Source: Cognatundibacterium squillarum
GTDB lineage: Bacteria; Pseudomonadota; Gammaproteobacteria; Burkholderiales; Burkholderiaceae_D
Length of the DNA stretch: 64,000 nucleotides
Reading direction: 5' to 3'
NCBI RefSeq assembly: GCF_014652435.1
Contig: NZ_BMYU01000002.1
Coordinates: forward strand, 558,001-622,000
In this document: positions 9,423-17,469 of the stretch, in pieces
How positions within the stretch are numbered: position 1 is the first letter of the stretch
Layout of the letters: each line of letters starts with the position of its first letter
Position numbers and translations under genes: made by a program
Notes under the pieces: model-generated
The model's database searches: none
Told to the model about the DNA's origin: nothing
Seen by the model: the letters and a program-made list of their open reading frames with translations, nothing else

Positions 9423-10280
9423 ATGACGACACGTGTGCAATTACACCTGATGCAGGTCGGCAGCTGCCGCCACTGCGAACGGGTTGCAAACCGGAACGGG
9501 CGCTGGAAACTGGTGGAATTTCCATCCATCGCGGCGCTGATCGTGCATCCGCAGGCTGGCCCGGTTTTATTTGATACCGGTTATGCCGCCCATTTTGAAA
9601 CGGCAACCACACCATTTCCGGAACGTCTGTACCGCTGGGCGACGCCTGTGCAGTTACCGCAAGAGCAAACGCTGGAAACCCAGCTGCGCAGCTCAGGATA
9701 CGAGCTGACCGATATCCGTTTATGTCTGATTTCGCATTTCCATGCTGACCATGCAGCAGGTATGCGTGATTTGCCGAATGCCCGGTTTATCGCCATGGAT
9801 GCGGAAGTCAGCAGTGTACTGAGTACCCGCAGCCGTTTCGCTCTGACACGCCATGGCTTGTTACCCGGTTTATTACCCGACCAGTTCCGGCAACGACTGA
9901 CGATTGCCGAATCCTATCCGCAGCGCGCATTGCCAGCCCAATGGTCAGACTTCGGCACCGCATTTGATATTTTCGGCGACGGCAGTGTAATGGCAGTACG
10001 CTTACCGGGACATTCAGCAGGACAAATGGGCATCATTCTGCGTGATCACCAAGACCGTGAAGTTTTTCTGTGTGCCGATGCCTGCTGGTCGCGCGCTGCG
10101 TGGCAACAGGCAAGCATGCCTTCCTCGCTGACCAGACTGGTAATGCATGACTGGCATCAGTACCGGCAGACACTGCAGAATCTGCATTTACTCGGCAACC
10201 GGCATCCGGAAATCGCCCTGCTGCCATCACATTGCACAGAGAGTCTGCAGGCTTATCGCGACGGGGGTTCTTCATGCTGA
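9423..10280 (+). CDS. Metallo-beta-lactamase-fold hydrolase
   Basis: 285-residue zinc hydrolase with the signature HFHADHAAG at residues 105-113, preceded by LFDTGYAAHF, and later metal-binding candidates in LPGHSAGQMG and LLPSHC. The arrangement resembles the N-acyl-homoserine-lactonase/AttM branch of the superfamily, but substrate cannot be read from sequence. A thioesterase, lactonase or lipid ester hydrolase acting on the product of the adjacent ketosynthase is plausible. There is no signal peptide. The start codon is the ATG at 9423. Its stop overlaps the next gene's start (ATGCTGA), pointing to translational coupling. Confidence 0.88.
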   Translation: MTTRVQLHLMQVGSCRHCERVANRNGRWKLVEFPSIAALIVHPQAGPVLFDTGYAAHFETATTPFPERLYRWATPVQLPQEQTLETQLRSSGYELTDIRLCLISHFHADHAAGMRDLPNARFIAMDAEVSSVLSTRSRFALTRHGLLPGLLPDQFRQRLTIAESYPQRALPAQWSDFGTAFDIFGDGSVMAVRLPGHSAGQMGIILRDHQDREVFLCADACWSRAAWQQASMPSSLTRLVMHDWHQYRQTLQNLHLLGNRHPEIALLPSHCTESLQAYRDGGSSC

Positions 10281-11629
10281 ATCGTCTTATGCAGGGCGGT
10301 ATCTTTCTGCATGCATTCTTGCGCACCCGCTATGGCTTTCGTTTCCGGAACCGTGCTGCGCTGGAAGCCTGGCAGCAGCAACGCGTGCAAGACTTCCTGC
10401 AGCGCTGTGCGAAGCGCATCCCTTTTTATCGCCGCTACGCAGGACAGGCACTGCAGAATTGGCCAACGATGCAGAAAACGCTGATGCAGCAGCACTTCAG
10501 TGAACTGAATCAGGCTGGCATCAGCCTGCAGCAAGCGCAGCAATTCGGACTGGCAGCAGAAAAGCAGCGCGTATTCTCTGCGCCACTGCAACCGGGTATT
10601 GCCGTCGGTCTGTCCAGCGGAACTTCCGGACAGCGCGGTGTGTTTCTGGTCAGTGATCAGGAAAGGGCGCGCTGGGCCGGTGTGATTCTGGCCCGAGTGC
10701 TGAAACCTGCGCATCTGAAGCAGTTACTGAATCCGTTCGCCAGACCCTTATCCGTAGCGTTTTTGTTACGGGCAAACAGCAAGCTGTACACCACTGTACA
10801 CAATGCCCGTCTGCATTTTCATTATGGCGATCTGCAACAGAGCCTGTCTGCACTGATGAACTGGCTGCAGGGCATACAGCCGCAGATTCTGATTGCACCG
10901 GCTTCGGTACTGGCGGCAATGGCACGCGCACAAATCGCGGGCGAACTGCATATACGGCCGCAGCAAGTCATCAGTGTGGCCGAAGTGCTGGAAGCCGATG
11001 ATCAGTTCCTGATTCAGCAAGCGTGGCAACAAAAAACTGAACAGATTTATCAGTGCACGGAAGGCTTGCTCGCCTACACCTGCGAACAAGGCCAGTTACA
11101 TCTGAATGAAGAATGGCTGCATATTCAAGCGCAATGGATAGACGACGAACGTTTCACGCCTGAAATAACGGATTTCGGACGCGAAACACAGGCATTCGTC
11201 CGCTACCGGCTGGATGACGTACTGCGTGTCAGTCATTCCGCGTGTAATTGTGGTCGTCACAGCCGCGTATTGTCTGCAATTGAAGGCAGGCAGGATGATG
11301 TACTGTGGCTGGCACCGGTCAGCAAATCTGCGATGCAACCGGTTTTTCCGGACAAGCTGCGGCATCTGATGATGCAACTGCAACCTGCGCCGGAAGATTA
11401 CCGGATAGAGCAGCATGGCATGATCTGGCTGATACGCTTACAAGCGGCTACTTCAGCATCGCCGGAAACAGTCGGCGCTTTACAGCATCAGACCGCTGCA
11501 GCACTGTTCTCGCTGTGTCTGCAGCAGGAATTGCAGCCCCCGGAACTGCGCTTTGCGGGCTGGGAAGCGTGTGCAGCCGGACAAAAGCGCCGCCGTATTC
11601 GTTGTGTGCAATCCCCGAACAAGGAGTAA
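10274..11629 (+). CDS. F390-synthetase-related adenylate-forming enzyme
   Basis: 451-residue member of the adenylate-forming superfamily, in the branch annotated as coenzyme F390 synthetase-related. The ATP-binding loop is GLSSGTSGQRGVFLVS near residue 115. A second conserved region has IYQCTEGLLAYTC, and the C-terminal part has a hinge-like GRQDDVLWL. F390 itself is archaeal, so the true substrate here is likely a carboxylic acid activated as acyl-AMP. It may load an acyl or aryl group onto a carrier or glycosyl acceptor in this pathway; that is inference. The start at 10274 overlaps the previous stop, and the gene ends 3 bp before the GTG of the next one. Confidence 0.82.
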   Translation: MLNRLMQGGIFLHAFLRTRYGFRFRNRAALEAWQQQRVQDFLQRCAKRIPFYRRYAGQALQNWPTMQKTLMQQHFSELNQAGISLQQAQQFGLAAEKQRVFSAPLQPGIAVGLSSGTSGQRGVFLVSDQERARWAGVILARVLKPAHLKQLLNPFARPLSVAFLLRANSKLYTTVHNARLHFHYGDLQQSLSALMNWLQGIQPQILIAPASVLAAMARAQIAGELHIRPQQVISVAEVLEADDQFLIQQAWQQKTEQIYQCTEGLLAYTCEQGQLHLNEEWLHIQAQWIDDERFTPEITDFGRETQAFVRYRLDDVLRVSHSACNCGRHSRVLSAIEGRQDDVLWLAPVSKSAMQPVFPDKLRHLMMQLQPAPEDYRIEQHGMIWLIRLQAATSASPETVGALQHQTAAALFSLCLQQELQPPELRFAGWEACAAGQKRRRIRCVQSPNKE

Positions 11630-11632
11630 TTT

Positions 11633-12598
11633 GTGAAAACACTGCTGGTCACCGGAGCTTCCGGTTTTGTCGGTTCTTCGTTTATGCGCCGGTTTGCGGC
11701 ACGTCAGGATTTGTCCCTGCACGGCATAGGCCGACGGTTGGATGCGGGATTACCCTCACAAGTTGTTTACCACCCGCTGGATCTGAGCCAGCCGTTTGAT
11801 CTGCCCCTATGTCCGGATGTTGTGATCCACGCCGCGGCAAGAGCTGCACCGTGGGGAAGCCGTGCTGAATTCGAACGGCAGAATATTGATGCAACCCGTC
11901 ATGTGATTGAGTTTTGCCGTACCCATGGCAAACCACGACTGATTTATCTGTCATCCAGTTCGGTGTTTTATCAGAACCGGCATCAGACCAATCTGCATGA
12001 AGACAGTCCGATCGGACCGGAATTTGTTAATTTATATGCAGAAACCAAGTACGCAGGTGAACTGCTGGTACAGGAATACGAAGGCGAAAAAACTATTCTG
12101 CGTCCGCGCGCGGTTTTCGGCCCCGGCGATACCGTCCTGTTTCCGCGTATCCTGCGGGCAGCACGTGAAGGAAAGTTGCCGGTATTTCAGACCACAACTC
12201 CGGCCGTGGGTGATCTGATCTATATCGATACGCTTTGCGATTACATCATGCGTGCCTGCGAAGCGGAAAAACTCGCGCCGGCATATAACCTGACGAATGC
12301 GGAACCGGTACGCATTACCGATTTCTTATTAAAGGTATTAAGAGAACTGAATTTACCGGAACCGAAACGCAGTATCAGTATCAACACAGCGTGGATGGCG
12401 GCGGGCATCATTGAACAGGCTTACCGCTTGCTGCGATTACGTGGTGAGCCACCTGTCACCCGCTTTGGAGTCAGCGTGTTTGCTTATTCCAAAACCTTTA
12501 ATCCTTCCCGCACAATCAGTGATCTGGGTCTGCCCTCAGTTTCCGTCAGCGAAGGATTACGCCGCTTCATTGCGTGGCAAAAGGACCAGCCATGCTGA
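11633..12598 (+). CDS. NAD-dependent epimerase/dehydratase (extended SDR)
   Basis: 321-residue extended short-chain dehydrogenase/reductase. The nucleotide-binding motif TGASGFVGS lies at residues 6-14, the serine-containing strand is IYLSSSSVFY, and the catalytic YxxxK is YAETK. It could act on a nucleotide sugar or reduce a beta-keto lipid in the manner of 3-beta-hydroxysteroid dehydrogenase-like enzymes such as OleD; the neighbours (a ketosynthase and glycosyltransferases) allow both. It starts with GTG behind an AAGGAG ribosome site and overlaps the following gene by 7 bp, again as ATGCTGA. Confidence 0.88.
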   Translation: MKTLLVTGASGFVGSSFMRRFAARQDLSLHGIGRRLDAGLPSQVVYHPLDLSQPFDLPLCPDVVIHAAARAAPWGSRAEFERQNIDATRHVIEFCRTHGKPRLIYLSSSSVFYQNRHQTNLHEDSPIGPEFVNLYAETKYAGELLVQEYEGEKTILRPRAVFGPGDTVLFPRILRAAREGKLPVFQTTTPAVGDLIYIDTLCDYIMRACEAEKLAPAYNLTNAEPVRITDFLLKVLRELNLPEPKRSISINTAWMAAGIIEQAYRLLRLRGEPPVTRFGVSVFAYSKTFNPSRTISDLGLPSVSVSEGLRRFIAWQKDQPC

Positions 12599-13773
12599 TC
12601 GGCATCATCATCCTTTGTGCTCTGCTGTATCTGAGTTTGCTCGGCTTCAAAACCATGTATGCACTGATCGCGCTGGCAAACATGCCGGTAAACCGGGAAA
12701 CCGGCGTAAAACGCTTCCGTGTTCAGGGTGAAGCTGCGGCGCAGGCGGAGATTACCATTCTCCAGCCCTTACTCAGTGGTGATCCGCGTCTGGCAGAAGT
12801 GCTGGCGGCGAATCTGCAAGCCTTGCCGGAGCAGCGTTTTCTGTGGCTGATCGATCGTACCGATCTCGCTGCACAGGAAATCGCCCACCAGTTACGCAAT
12901 GCGCACCCCGCAGTCCATATGGAAGTGTTGCTGTGCAATGCCGCGCCGGATGGTTTTAATCCGAAAGCATGGAAACTGGCGCTGGCACAGGATCACATTA
13001 AAACCCGGTTGTGTCTGGTGCTGGACGATGACGCAATCTTACCGGCTGCCAGCTTACGCGCACTGATACAACATTGTCCGGCGCGCGGCATAGTCACTGC
13101 ATTACCGCATTATCAGCAGGGGCAGAATTTTCCGTCACAGCTACTGGCACAATTTGTTAACAATAATGCGGTAATGACCTACCTGCCCTTACTGCCATTC
13201 ACCACGCCGGTTTCGATCAATGGCATGTGCTATGCAATGCGTCGTGAGTTTTTGCTGGCGTGTGGTGGTTTCAAACCGGTGTTGCAGCACTTAACCGATG
13301 ATCTGGCGATGGCGGATTTGTGCCGTCAGCATCAGGGTGATTTATTGCAGCTGGCAGTGCCAGTCAGTGTACAAACCAGTTTGTCTGACTTGCCACAGTA
13401 TGCGCGCCAGATGCATCGCTGGATGGTGTTTGCAACCCTGCTGTTGCAACAGCAAACGAAACCGACCGCTGTGCTGATCAGCCTGCTGCAGGGAATTCAT
13501 CCTTTACTGCTGTGGATGCTGATACTGCTGAGTGTGTTTCAGCCTGCAGGCTGGCTCTTACTATTGCTGGTCCTCATCTTACGCAGTGCTGCCATGATGC
13601 TGGTCCAGCAACGCGTAACAGGCAGCATCCGTCACCGCTTTGCTTTGTCTTTGTTGTCCGAATTGCTGCAGCCACTGCATTTGCTGCATGCACTGAAGCA
13701 AAGGCGCATTCGCTGGCGTTCGCGGGTATATCAGGTGATTCGTAATAATCAGTTTCATGCCGTCGAATCCTGA
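12592..13773 (+). CDS. Membrane glycosyltransferase, ceramide glucosyltransferase/HpnI-like
   Basis: 393-residue family-2/21-type processive-fold glycosyltransferase. A membrane anchor lies at about residues 2-25. Catalytic motifs follow: a first aspartate region (ILQPLLSGDPRL), the DXD-like CLVLDDDAILP, LTDDLAMADLC and the Q-x-x-RW-like motif RQMHRWMVF. C-terminal hydrophobic segments (about 295-345) complete the membrane domain. Relatives transfer sugars to lipid acceptors such as ceramide or hopanoid. Here it probably glycosylates the lipid made by the operon; the donor is unknown. The start at 12592 overlaps the SDR stop; an upstream in-frame GTG at 12574 is less likely. Confidence 0.86.
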   Translation: MLIGIIILCALLYLSLLGFKTMYALIALANMPVNRETGVKRFRVQGEAAAQAEITILQPLLSGDPRLAEVLAANLQALPEQRFLWLIDRTDLAAQEIAHQLRNAHPAVHMEVLLCNAAPDGFNPKAWKLALAQDHIKTRLCLVLDDDAILPAASLRALIQHCPARGIVTALPHYQQGQNFPSQLLAQFVNNNAVMTYLPLLPFTTPVSINGMCYAMRREFLLACGGFKPVLQHLTDDLAMADLCRQHQGDLLQLAVPVSVQTSLSDLPQYARQMHRWMVFATLLLQQQTKPTAVLISLLQGIHPLLLWMLILLSVFQPAGWLLLLLVLILRSAAMMLVQQRVTGSIRHRFALSLLSELLQPLHLLHALKQRRIRWRSRVYQVIRNNQFHAVES

Positions 13774-13795
13774 AACCCACCGGAGGAAAAATACG

Positions 13796-14395
13796 ATGCA
13801 GCACCCTTTACAAATCGCGATGCTGAACGGACGCAGTAATCCGGCTAACTGGGTACTGAGCCCCGCGCAGCAAACATTTTTGCAACAACTGGGCGGTGCA
13901 GACCGGCATCTGACCGGAATGAATTTTCCGTATCTGCCGGTAGAAAAAGCGTATCAGCCAACCGCCTTGTTGCGGGCCAGCCTGGCGAATGGCAGGGAAT
14001 ATCTGAATGCCCGTATGCCGTGGTTTCACCGCCGTTACCGTCCTGTTGTACAAGCCTTATTGCAACAGGCTGAGCATACCGTTTTTGTGGCGGGCAGTTG
14101 CGGTCTGGAACTGTTGAATTGCTTGCAGTTAGCGCCGTCGGATCTGGAAAAGATTTCCGTCTTTGCTTACGGGCCAGTGGCCAGAGCGCATCCGGCCTGC
14201 CACAGCCTGCTGGTTCAGGGACGCGCAGACTGGATTTCGCAGCGATGGTTTGCAGACGCCGATATTGTGGTGGATGCGGACCATCTGAACTATCTGCAAC
14301 AGGATGAGGTATTACAGCACTGCCGTCAGTTTATCGACCGGATTGCTGCCGGACTGCACAAGGAGCCGCGCTATGCCAGCTGCAACGCTGCCTGA
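13796..14395 (+). CDS. Uncharacterised protein of the biosynthetic operon
   Basis: 199-residue soluble protein that I do not recognise. It has no signal peptide or membrane helix. A central hydrophobic strand followed by a tight turn and helix, VFVAGSCGLELLN (about residues 96-108), resembles the nucleophile elbow of an alpha/beta hydrolase, with Gly-Ser-Cys-Gly in place of Gly-x-Ser-x-Gly. A later strand-like ADIVVDADHLNYL offers Asp and His. A GGAGG ribosome site lies 9 bp upstream. Its place between two glycosyltransferase genes, overlapping the second by 23 bp, says it belongs to the pathway. A hydrolase or acyltransferase role is only a hypothesis. Confidence 0.75.
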   Translation: MQHPLQIAMLNGRSNPANWVLSPAQQTFLQQLGGADRHLTGMNFPYLPVEKAYQPTALLRASLANGREYLNARMPWFHRRYRPVVQALLQQAEHTVFVAGSCGLELLNCLQLAPSDLEKISVFAYGPVARAHPACHSLLVQGRADWISQRWFADADIVVDADHLNYLQQDEVLQHCRQFIDRIAAGLHKEPRYASCNAA

Positions 14396-15653
14396 AACAC
14401 ATTCGCGCACCACGGGCTACAGCGCAAGCGATACGCCGGATAATCTGCTGAACTTGCTGCAGGCACTGATGGCAACAAAAGGAAAACAATCCCTGCGCAT
14501 CGACTTTCTGGCACCACCGTTTGCCGGACATTTGCACCCTGTGCTGGCACTGGCGCGCGCTGCCGCAACCCGCCATCAGGTCAGGGTGATCAGCACAGCG
14601 GCGGCACAGTCAGCAATTCTTCAGGCCGACTTGCCGGCGCATTGCATACTGCAGGAGGGCGATGCCGACCAGATACTCGATCAGATTGCCAATCCCGGCG
14701 GCGCGGTACGCAGTAATCCGCTCGCACTGTGGCGACAATTCCGTGCTGCGCTCAGGCTGTTTCGTGCGTTTCGCGCAGCGCTGGATCATCACTACCGCAC
14801 TCAGCAGAAACCGGATCTGATCATTGCCGACTTTACCTTGCCACTGGCTGGCATCGTCGCACAGCAGCACCGGATCAGCTGGTGGACCAGTATGCCATCG
14901 CCTTGTGTAATCGAAACTTCTGACGGGCCACCGGCCTATTGCGGCGGTCTGAAACCGGCAAAGAATCACTGGCAAGCTGCCAGCCAGTGGCTGCACCGGA
15001 AAAAAGTCCGCAGCTTTAAACGCGCAGTATTTGCGCTGTGTTATCCCTTGTTACGCGATCTGGGGGTCAGCGCTTTGTATCGTGCAGACGGCAGCGAAGC
15101 AGCGTATTCGCCGGATTGCATCCTTGCACTGGCCGATCCGGCGCTGGAATTTCCGCGTCAATGGCCGCAAGCACTGCAATTTATCGGACCAGCACTTTAC
15201 ACCCCGCCACTGCCAGCACCTGAGCCCGAATTTGACGCGCAGCGTCCTGCTATTCTGATTACGCTGGGAACGCATTTACACTGGCAGAAAGATGCAGTTG
15301 TTGCGGCGCTCAGCGCACTGGCGGCAATCTGCCCGGAATGGGATTTTCATTTTTCCGATGGACGTCACGATCAGCAACACCAGCAATTACGCAGCAATCT
15401 GCATCGCTACAGCTATATTTCGTATCAGCGTCATCTGGCAAAGTACGCAGCAGTGATTCATCACGGTGGTGCGGGGATTATGTATCACTGCCTGCAACAC
15501 CGGATTCCGGCGCTGGTCTGGCCGCAGGATTTTGACCAGTTTGATCACGCCGCCCGTCTTGAGGCCGCGGGCAAAGCCGTGTGGCTGCGCAATGGCCTGC
15601 AGGATACCCGCTCACTGCGTAACTTACTGACAAATTGCCTGAGCCGGAATTGA
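14373..15653 (+). CDS. UDP-glycosyltransferase-like (GT1, MGT type)
   Basis: 426-residue GT-B fold glycosyltransferase. The N-terminal acceptor domain has FLAPPFAGHLHPVLALARA. The C-terminal donor domain has ITLGTHLHW and the nucleotide-sugar signature HHGGAGIMYHCLQHRIPALV followed by PQDFDQFDHA, matching macrolide/flavonoid-type UDP-glycosyltransferases. There is no signal peptide. AAGGAG lies 9 bp before the ATG at 14373, inside the end of the preceding gene. It is the last gene of the operon, so two sugars, or one sugar and one modification, may be added to the lipid product. A repeat copy and a terminator follow. Confidence 0.88.
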   Translation: MPAATLPETHSRTTGYSASDTPDNLLNLLQALMATKGKQSLRIDFLAPPFAGHLHPVLALARAAATRHQVRVISTAAAQSAILQADLPAHCILQEGDADQILDQIANPGGAVRSNPLALWRQFRAALRLFRAFRAALDHHYRTQQKPDLIIADFTLPLAGIVAQQHRISWWTSMPSPCVIETSDGPPAYCGGLKPAKNHWQAASQWLHRKKVRSFKRAVFALCYPLLRDLGVSALYRADGSEAAYSPDCILALADPALEFPRQWPQALQFIGPALYTPPLPAPEPEFDAQRPAILITLGTHLHWQKDAVVAALSALAAICPEWDFHFSDGRHDQQHQQLRSNLHRYSYISYQRHLAKYAAVIHHGGAGIMYHCLQHRIPALVWPQDFDQFDHAARLEAAGKAVWLRNGLQDTRSLRNLLTNCLSRN

Positions 15654-15740
15654 AGCACTTTTGCCGGCCAATCTCTCAGTTCCGGAAGAAGATACTCTGT
15701 CGGCCGCCAAATGCCCGCCCAAGCCCGTTTTTTGATCCAA

Positions 15741-15824
15741 ATGCGGCATTCAGCACAGCAATCCGACGCTCGTCGGCAGAAAGTCCGGCTCTCCGGAAAT
15801 CGCGAATGCGGTTTCTTGCATAAT
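15741..15824 (+). repeat. Dispersed 83-bp repeat, copy 1
   Basis: Starts ATGCGGCATTCAGCACAGC and ends with the imperfect direct repeat ATGCGGTTTCTTGCATAAT. The core holds CGTCGGCAGAAAGTCCGG, a TCCGG-CTCT-CCGGA hairpin and, in this copy only, a perfect CCGACG-CT-CGTCGG hairpin. It lies between the convergent ends of the biosynthetic operon and infA. Confidence 0.85.
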
Positions 15825-15854
15825 GACTGCGCGGAAAGGCCCACAAACACCCGT

Positions 15855-15890
15855 AAAAAAACCGGCCTGTCAGCAAGCCGGTTTTTTTTA
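15855..15890. terminator. Bidirectional terminator between the operon and infA
   Basis: An ACCGGC/GCCGGT stem extended by A-runs on the left and T-runs on the right, with a 10-nt loop. It can end both the + strand operon and the - strand infA transcript. Confidence 0.9.
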
Positions 15891-15931
15891 GTACTGCACT
15901 GATATTTTGTAATTTGCGGAATCAGCAAACA

Positions 15932-16192
15932 TCAGTGATGGCGACGCTGTGCCGGTGGCGGACCGCTGCGGGTCGCGAGGTGGCGGAAGATAATCCGGCC
16001 TTTACTGAAATCGTAAGGCGATAATTCTACGGTGACCTTATCACCTGCCAGAATACGGATATTGTGCTTGCGCATTTTGCCACCGGTGTAGGCAATGATT
16101 TCGTGGCCGTTATCGAGCACAACGCGAAACCGCAGATCCGGCAGAATTTCACCGACGCTGCCCATCATTTCAATCAATTCTTCTTTCGCCAT
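15932..16192 (-). CDS. infA: Translation initiation factor IF-1
   Basis: 86-residue single S1/OB-fold protein that binds the ribosomal A site during initiation. It begins [11 protein letters not shown] and contains [25 protein letters not shown] and [14 protein letters not shown], all diagnostic. It is longer than the usual 72 residues and ends in a basic proline-rich tail. That form is typical of the additional, stand-alone infA of Betaproteobacteria rather than the copy inside the ribosomal-protein operon. AAGGGAAATGCC precedes the ATG at 16192; the open frame extends upstream to 16291, but without family similarity. The cold-shock gene lies just upstream on the same strand. Confidence 0.95.
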   Translation of the reverse strand: MAKEELIEMMGSVGEILPDLRFRVVLDNGHEIIAYTGGKMRKHNIRILAGDKVTVELSPYDFSKGRIIFRHLATRSGPPPAQRRHH

Positions 16193-16408
16193 GGCATTTC
16201 CCTTCCTTGCTGGCAAGCAGCTGATGATGCAGTTGAACAACCTGAGTGAACAGAGAATAAAAAAAGCCCGCCGGAGCGAGCTTCCATTCACTGTCGATCA
16301 CGACGCCCGGTACCCATGCTATCTGCGTGGTGTAACGGGAACCTGTTTCCGGAGACCAGTGCTATCTGCAAAGTGCCTTCCGGACAAGTAACGATCGTGA
16401 AACTTGCT

Positions 16409-16429
16409 GATACCAGCGACGCTGGTATC
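16409..16429. terminator. Hairpin downstream of the cold-shock gene
   Basis: GATACCAGC and GCTGGTATC pair perfectly around GAC. The T-run is short (GTTT on the + strand), so termination strength is uncertain. It may separate the cold-shock and infA transcripts. Confidence 0.5.
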
Positions 16430-16481
16430 GTTTGATGAATGTGGTCAATAGCCTGCACTAAGATGGTGAGGCGAAAGAATA

Positions 16482-16694
16482 TTACAGAGGACGAATGTTG
16501 CTGGCTTTGTCGCCTTTAGGGCCAGTTGCACGTTCGAACGATACGCGCTGGTTTTCAGTCAGCGTTTTGAAACCTGTTGTCTGGATGTCGCCAAAGTGGG
16601 CAAACAAATCTGCACCGCCGTTATCAGGAGCGATAAAGCCAAAGCCTTTGGATTCGTTGAACCATTTCACTGTACCTGTTTGTTGATTACTCAT
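16482..16694 (-). CDS. Cold-shock protein (CspA family)
   Basis: 70-residue single cold-shock domain that binds single-stranded RNA and DNA and melts RNA structure. RNP1 is KGFGFIAP and RNP2-like DLFAHFGDI, with the leading GTVKWFN. AAAAAGGAAGTAAC gives a strong ribosome site. The paralogue number cannot be assigned. The long AT-rich region upstream (to about 17100) would accommodate the extended 5' leader usual for these genes. It is encoded next to infA, which is also cold-responsive in some bacteria. Confidence 0.96.
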   Translation of the reverse strand: MSNQQTGTVKWFNESKGFGFIAPDNGGADLFAHFGDIQTTGFKTLTENQRVSFERATGPKGDKASNIRPL

Positions 16695-17469
16695 GTTACT
16701 TCCTTTTTGAAATTGAAAATGGGCTGCGCCCGGTTGGCACCGGAGATCAAGAAAAAAGTAACTGAAAGGAATTCAAACAGTGCTGCAATTTGTAATGCAG
16801 TAGAGGAAAGAGACCGACAAAGACTACGACTTGATGCAAGTGCTGAAACGAATAGTACCGCACAAAACCGGGTTCACCTAACTTTATTTAAAAAATTTTT
16901 GAATTAATGTTTATGCGGCAACTATTTTTCACTTTCATCAGCGCATTCCGCTCTAATAATAGAAAACTTCAGATATTAATATTTTCTTGAATTTATAAAA
17001 TGTTATATTTTAAAAATTAAGTTACCATTAAAAAGTCATGCTTTCATTAAACGCATGATCCCCACTTCCCGCCTTTACTGAAATCAATCCCACCCCTCGC
17101 GTTTCCGGTCAAAAGAAATTTTACATCCTTAAAGCTGCCTTTTGTTTGCATGTTTTATTTTTTGCAGATAGAATGTGCTCAATTCAATGGCTTAAAAGTG
17201 ACTCCGGCATCAACCATCCAACGGCGCGCGCGGGTGGGGTGCAAGTCACGCTCTTCGTTGCCGGGACTGTGAAATCCTGAAGGGATTGCAAAAGTTTGCA
17301 GCAATGTGGCGGGAAGCCATTGAATGAAGACAACATTGTCCTGTCTCTGTTTCCGCAGAATCGGATTTGTGAATCAAGGCGTAGGCGCCTGATCACGCCG
17401 GTGATCTGTCAGCTTTTTCTGACGTGCGGCATCAGATGACGATTATTTGCCAGACTTAAAGGAATGAAC
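16695..17469. other. Long intergenic region between cold-shock gene and hmp
   Basis: 775 bp without a credible gene. The left half is very AT-rich (16880-17050) and probably holds the divergent promoters and the cold-shock leader. The right half contains a candidate structured RNA (17183-17324) and two further hairpins: GATCAC/GTGATC at 17391-17406 and GTCAG/CTGAC at 17408-17423. These would lie in the hmp leader. I see no clear NsrR or NorR site. Confidence 0.6.
17183..17324 (+). ncRNA. Candidate structured leader RNA upstream of hmp
   Basis: An 11-bp perfect inverted repeat (TTCAATGGCTT at 17183, AAGCCATTGAA at 17314) closes a 142-nt element. Inside are GTGACT/AGTCAC (17198/17244), a CCATCC/GGGTGG pairing, AATCC-TGAAG-GGATT, and TGCAAA-AG-TTTGCA. 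The order GGTGCAAGTC, GGGACTGTGAA, GCGGGAAGCC recalls parts of the cobalamin riboswitch core, but no B12-box match follows and hmp is not a cobalamin gene. I therefore assign no class. The orientation is assumed from the downstream gene. Confidence 0.45.

Noticed and set aside
17183..17324. Standard cobalamin riboswitch
   Set aside because: A few core-like strings are in the right order, but the B12 box is missing and the gene downstream is hmp. It was kept only as an unclassified structured RNA candidate.
17184..17396. 70-residue - strand frame upstream of hmp
   Set aside because: It runs through the inverted-repeat region and has no recognisable domain; base-pairing structure explains the sequence better.
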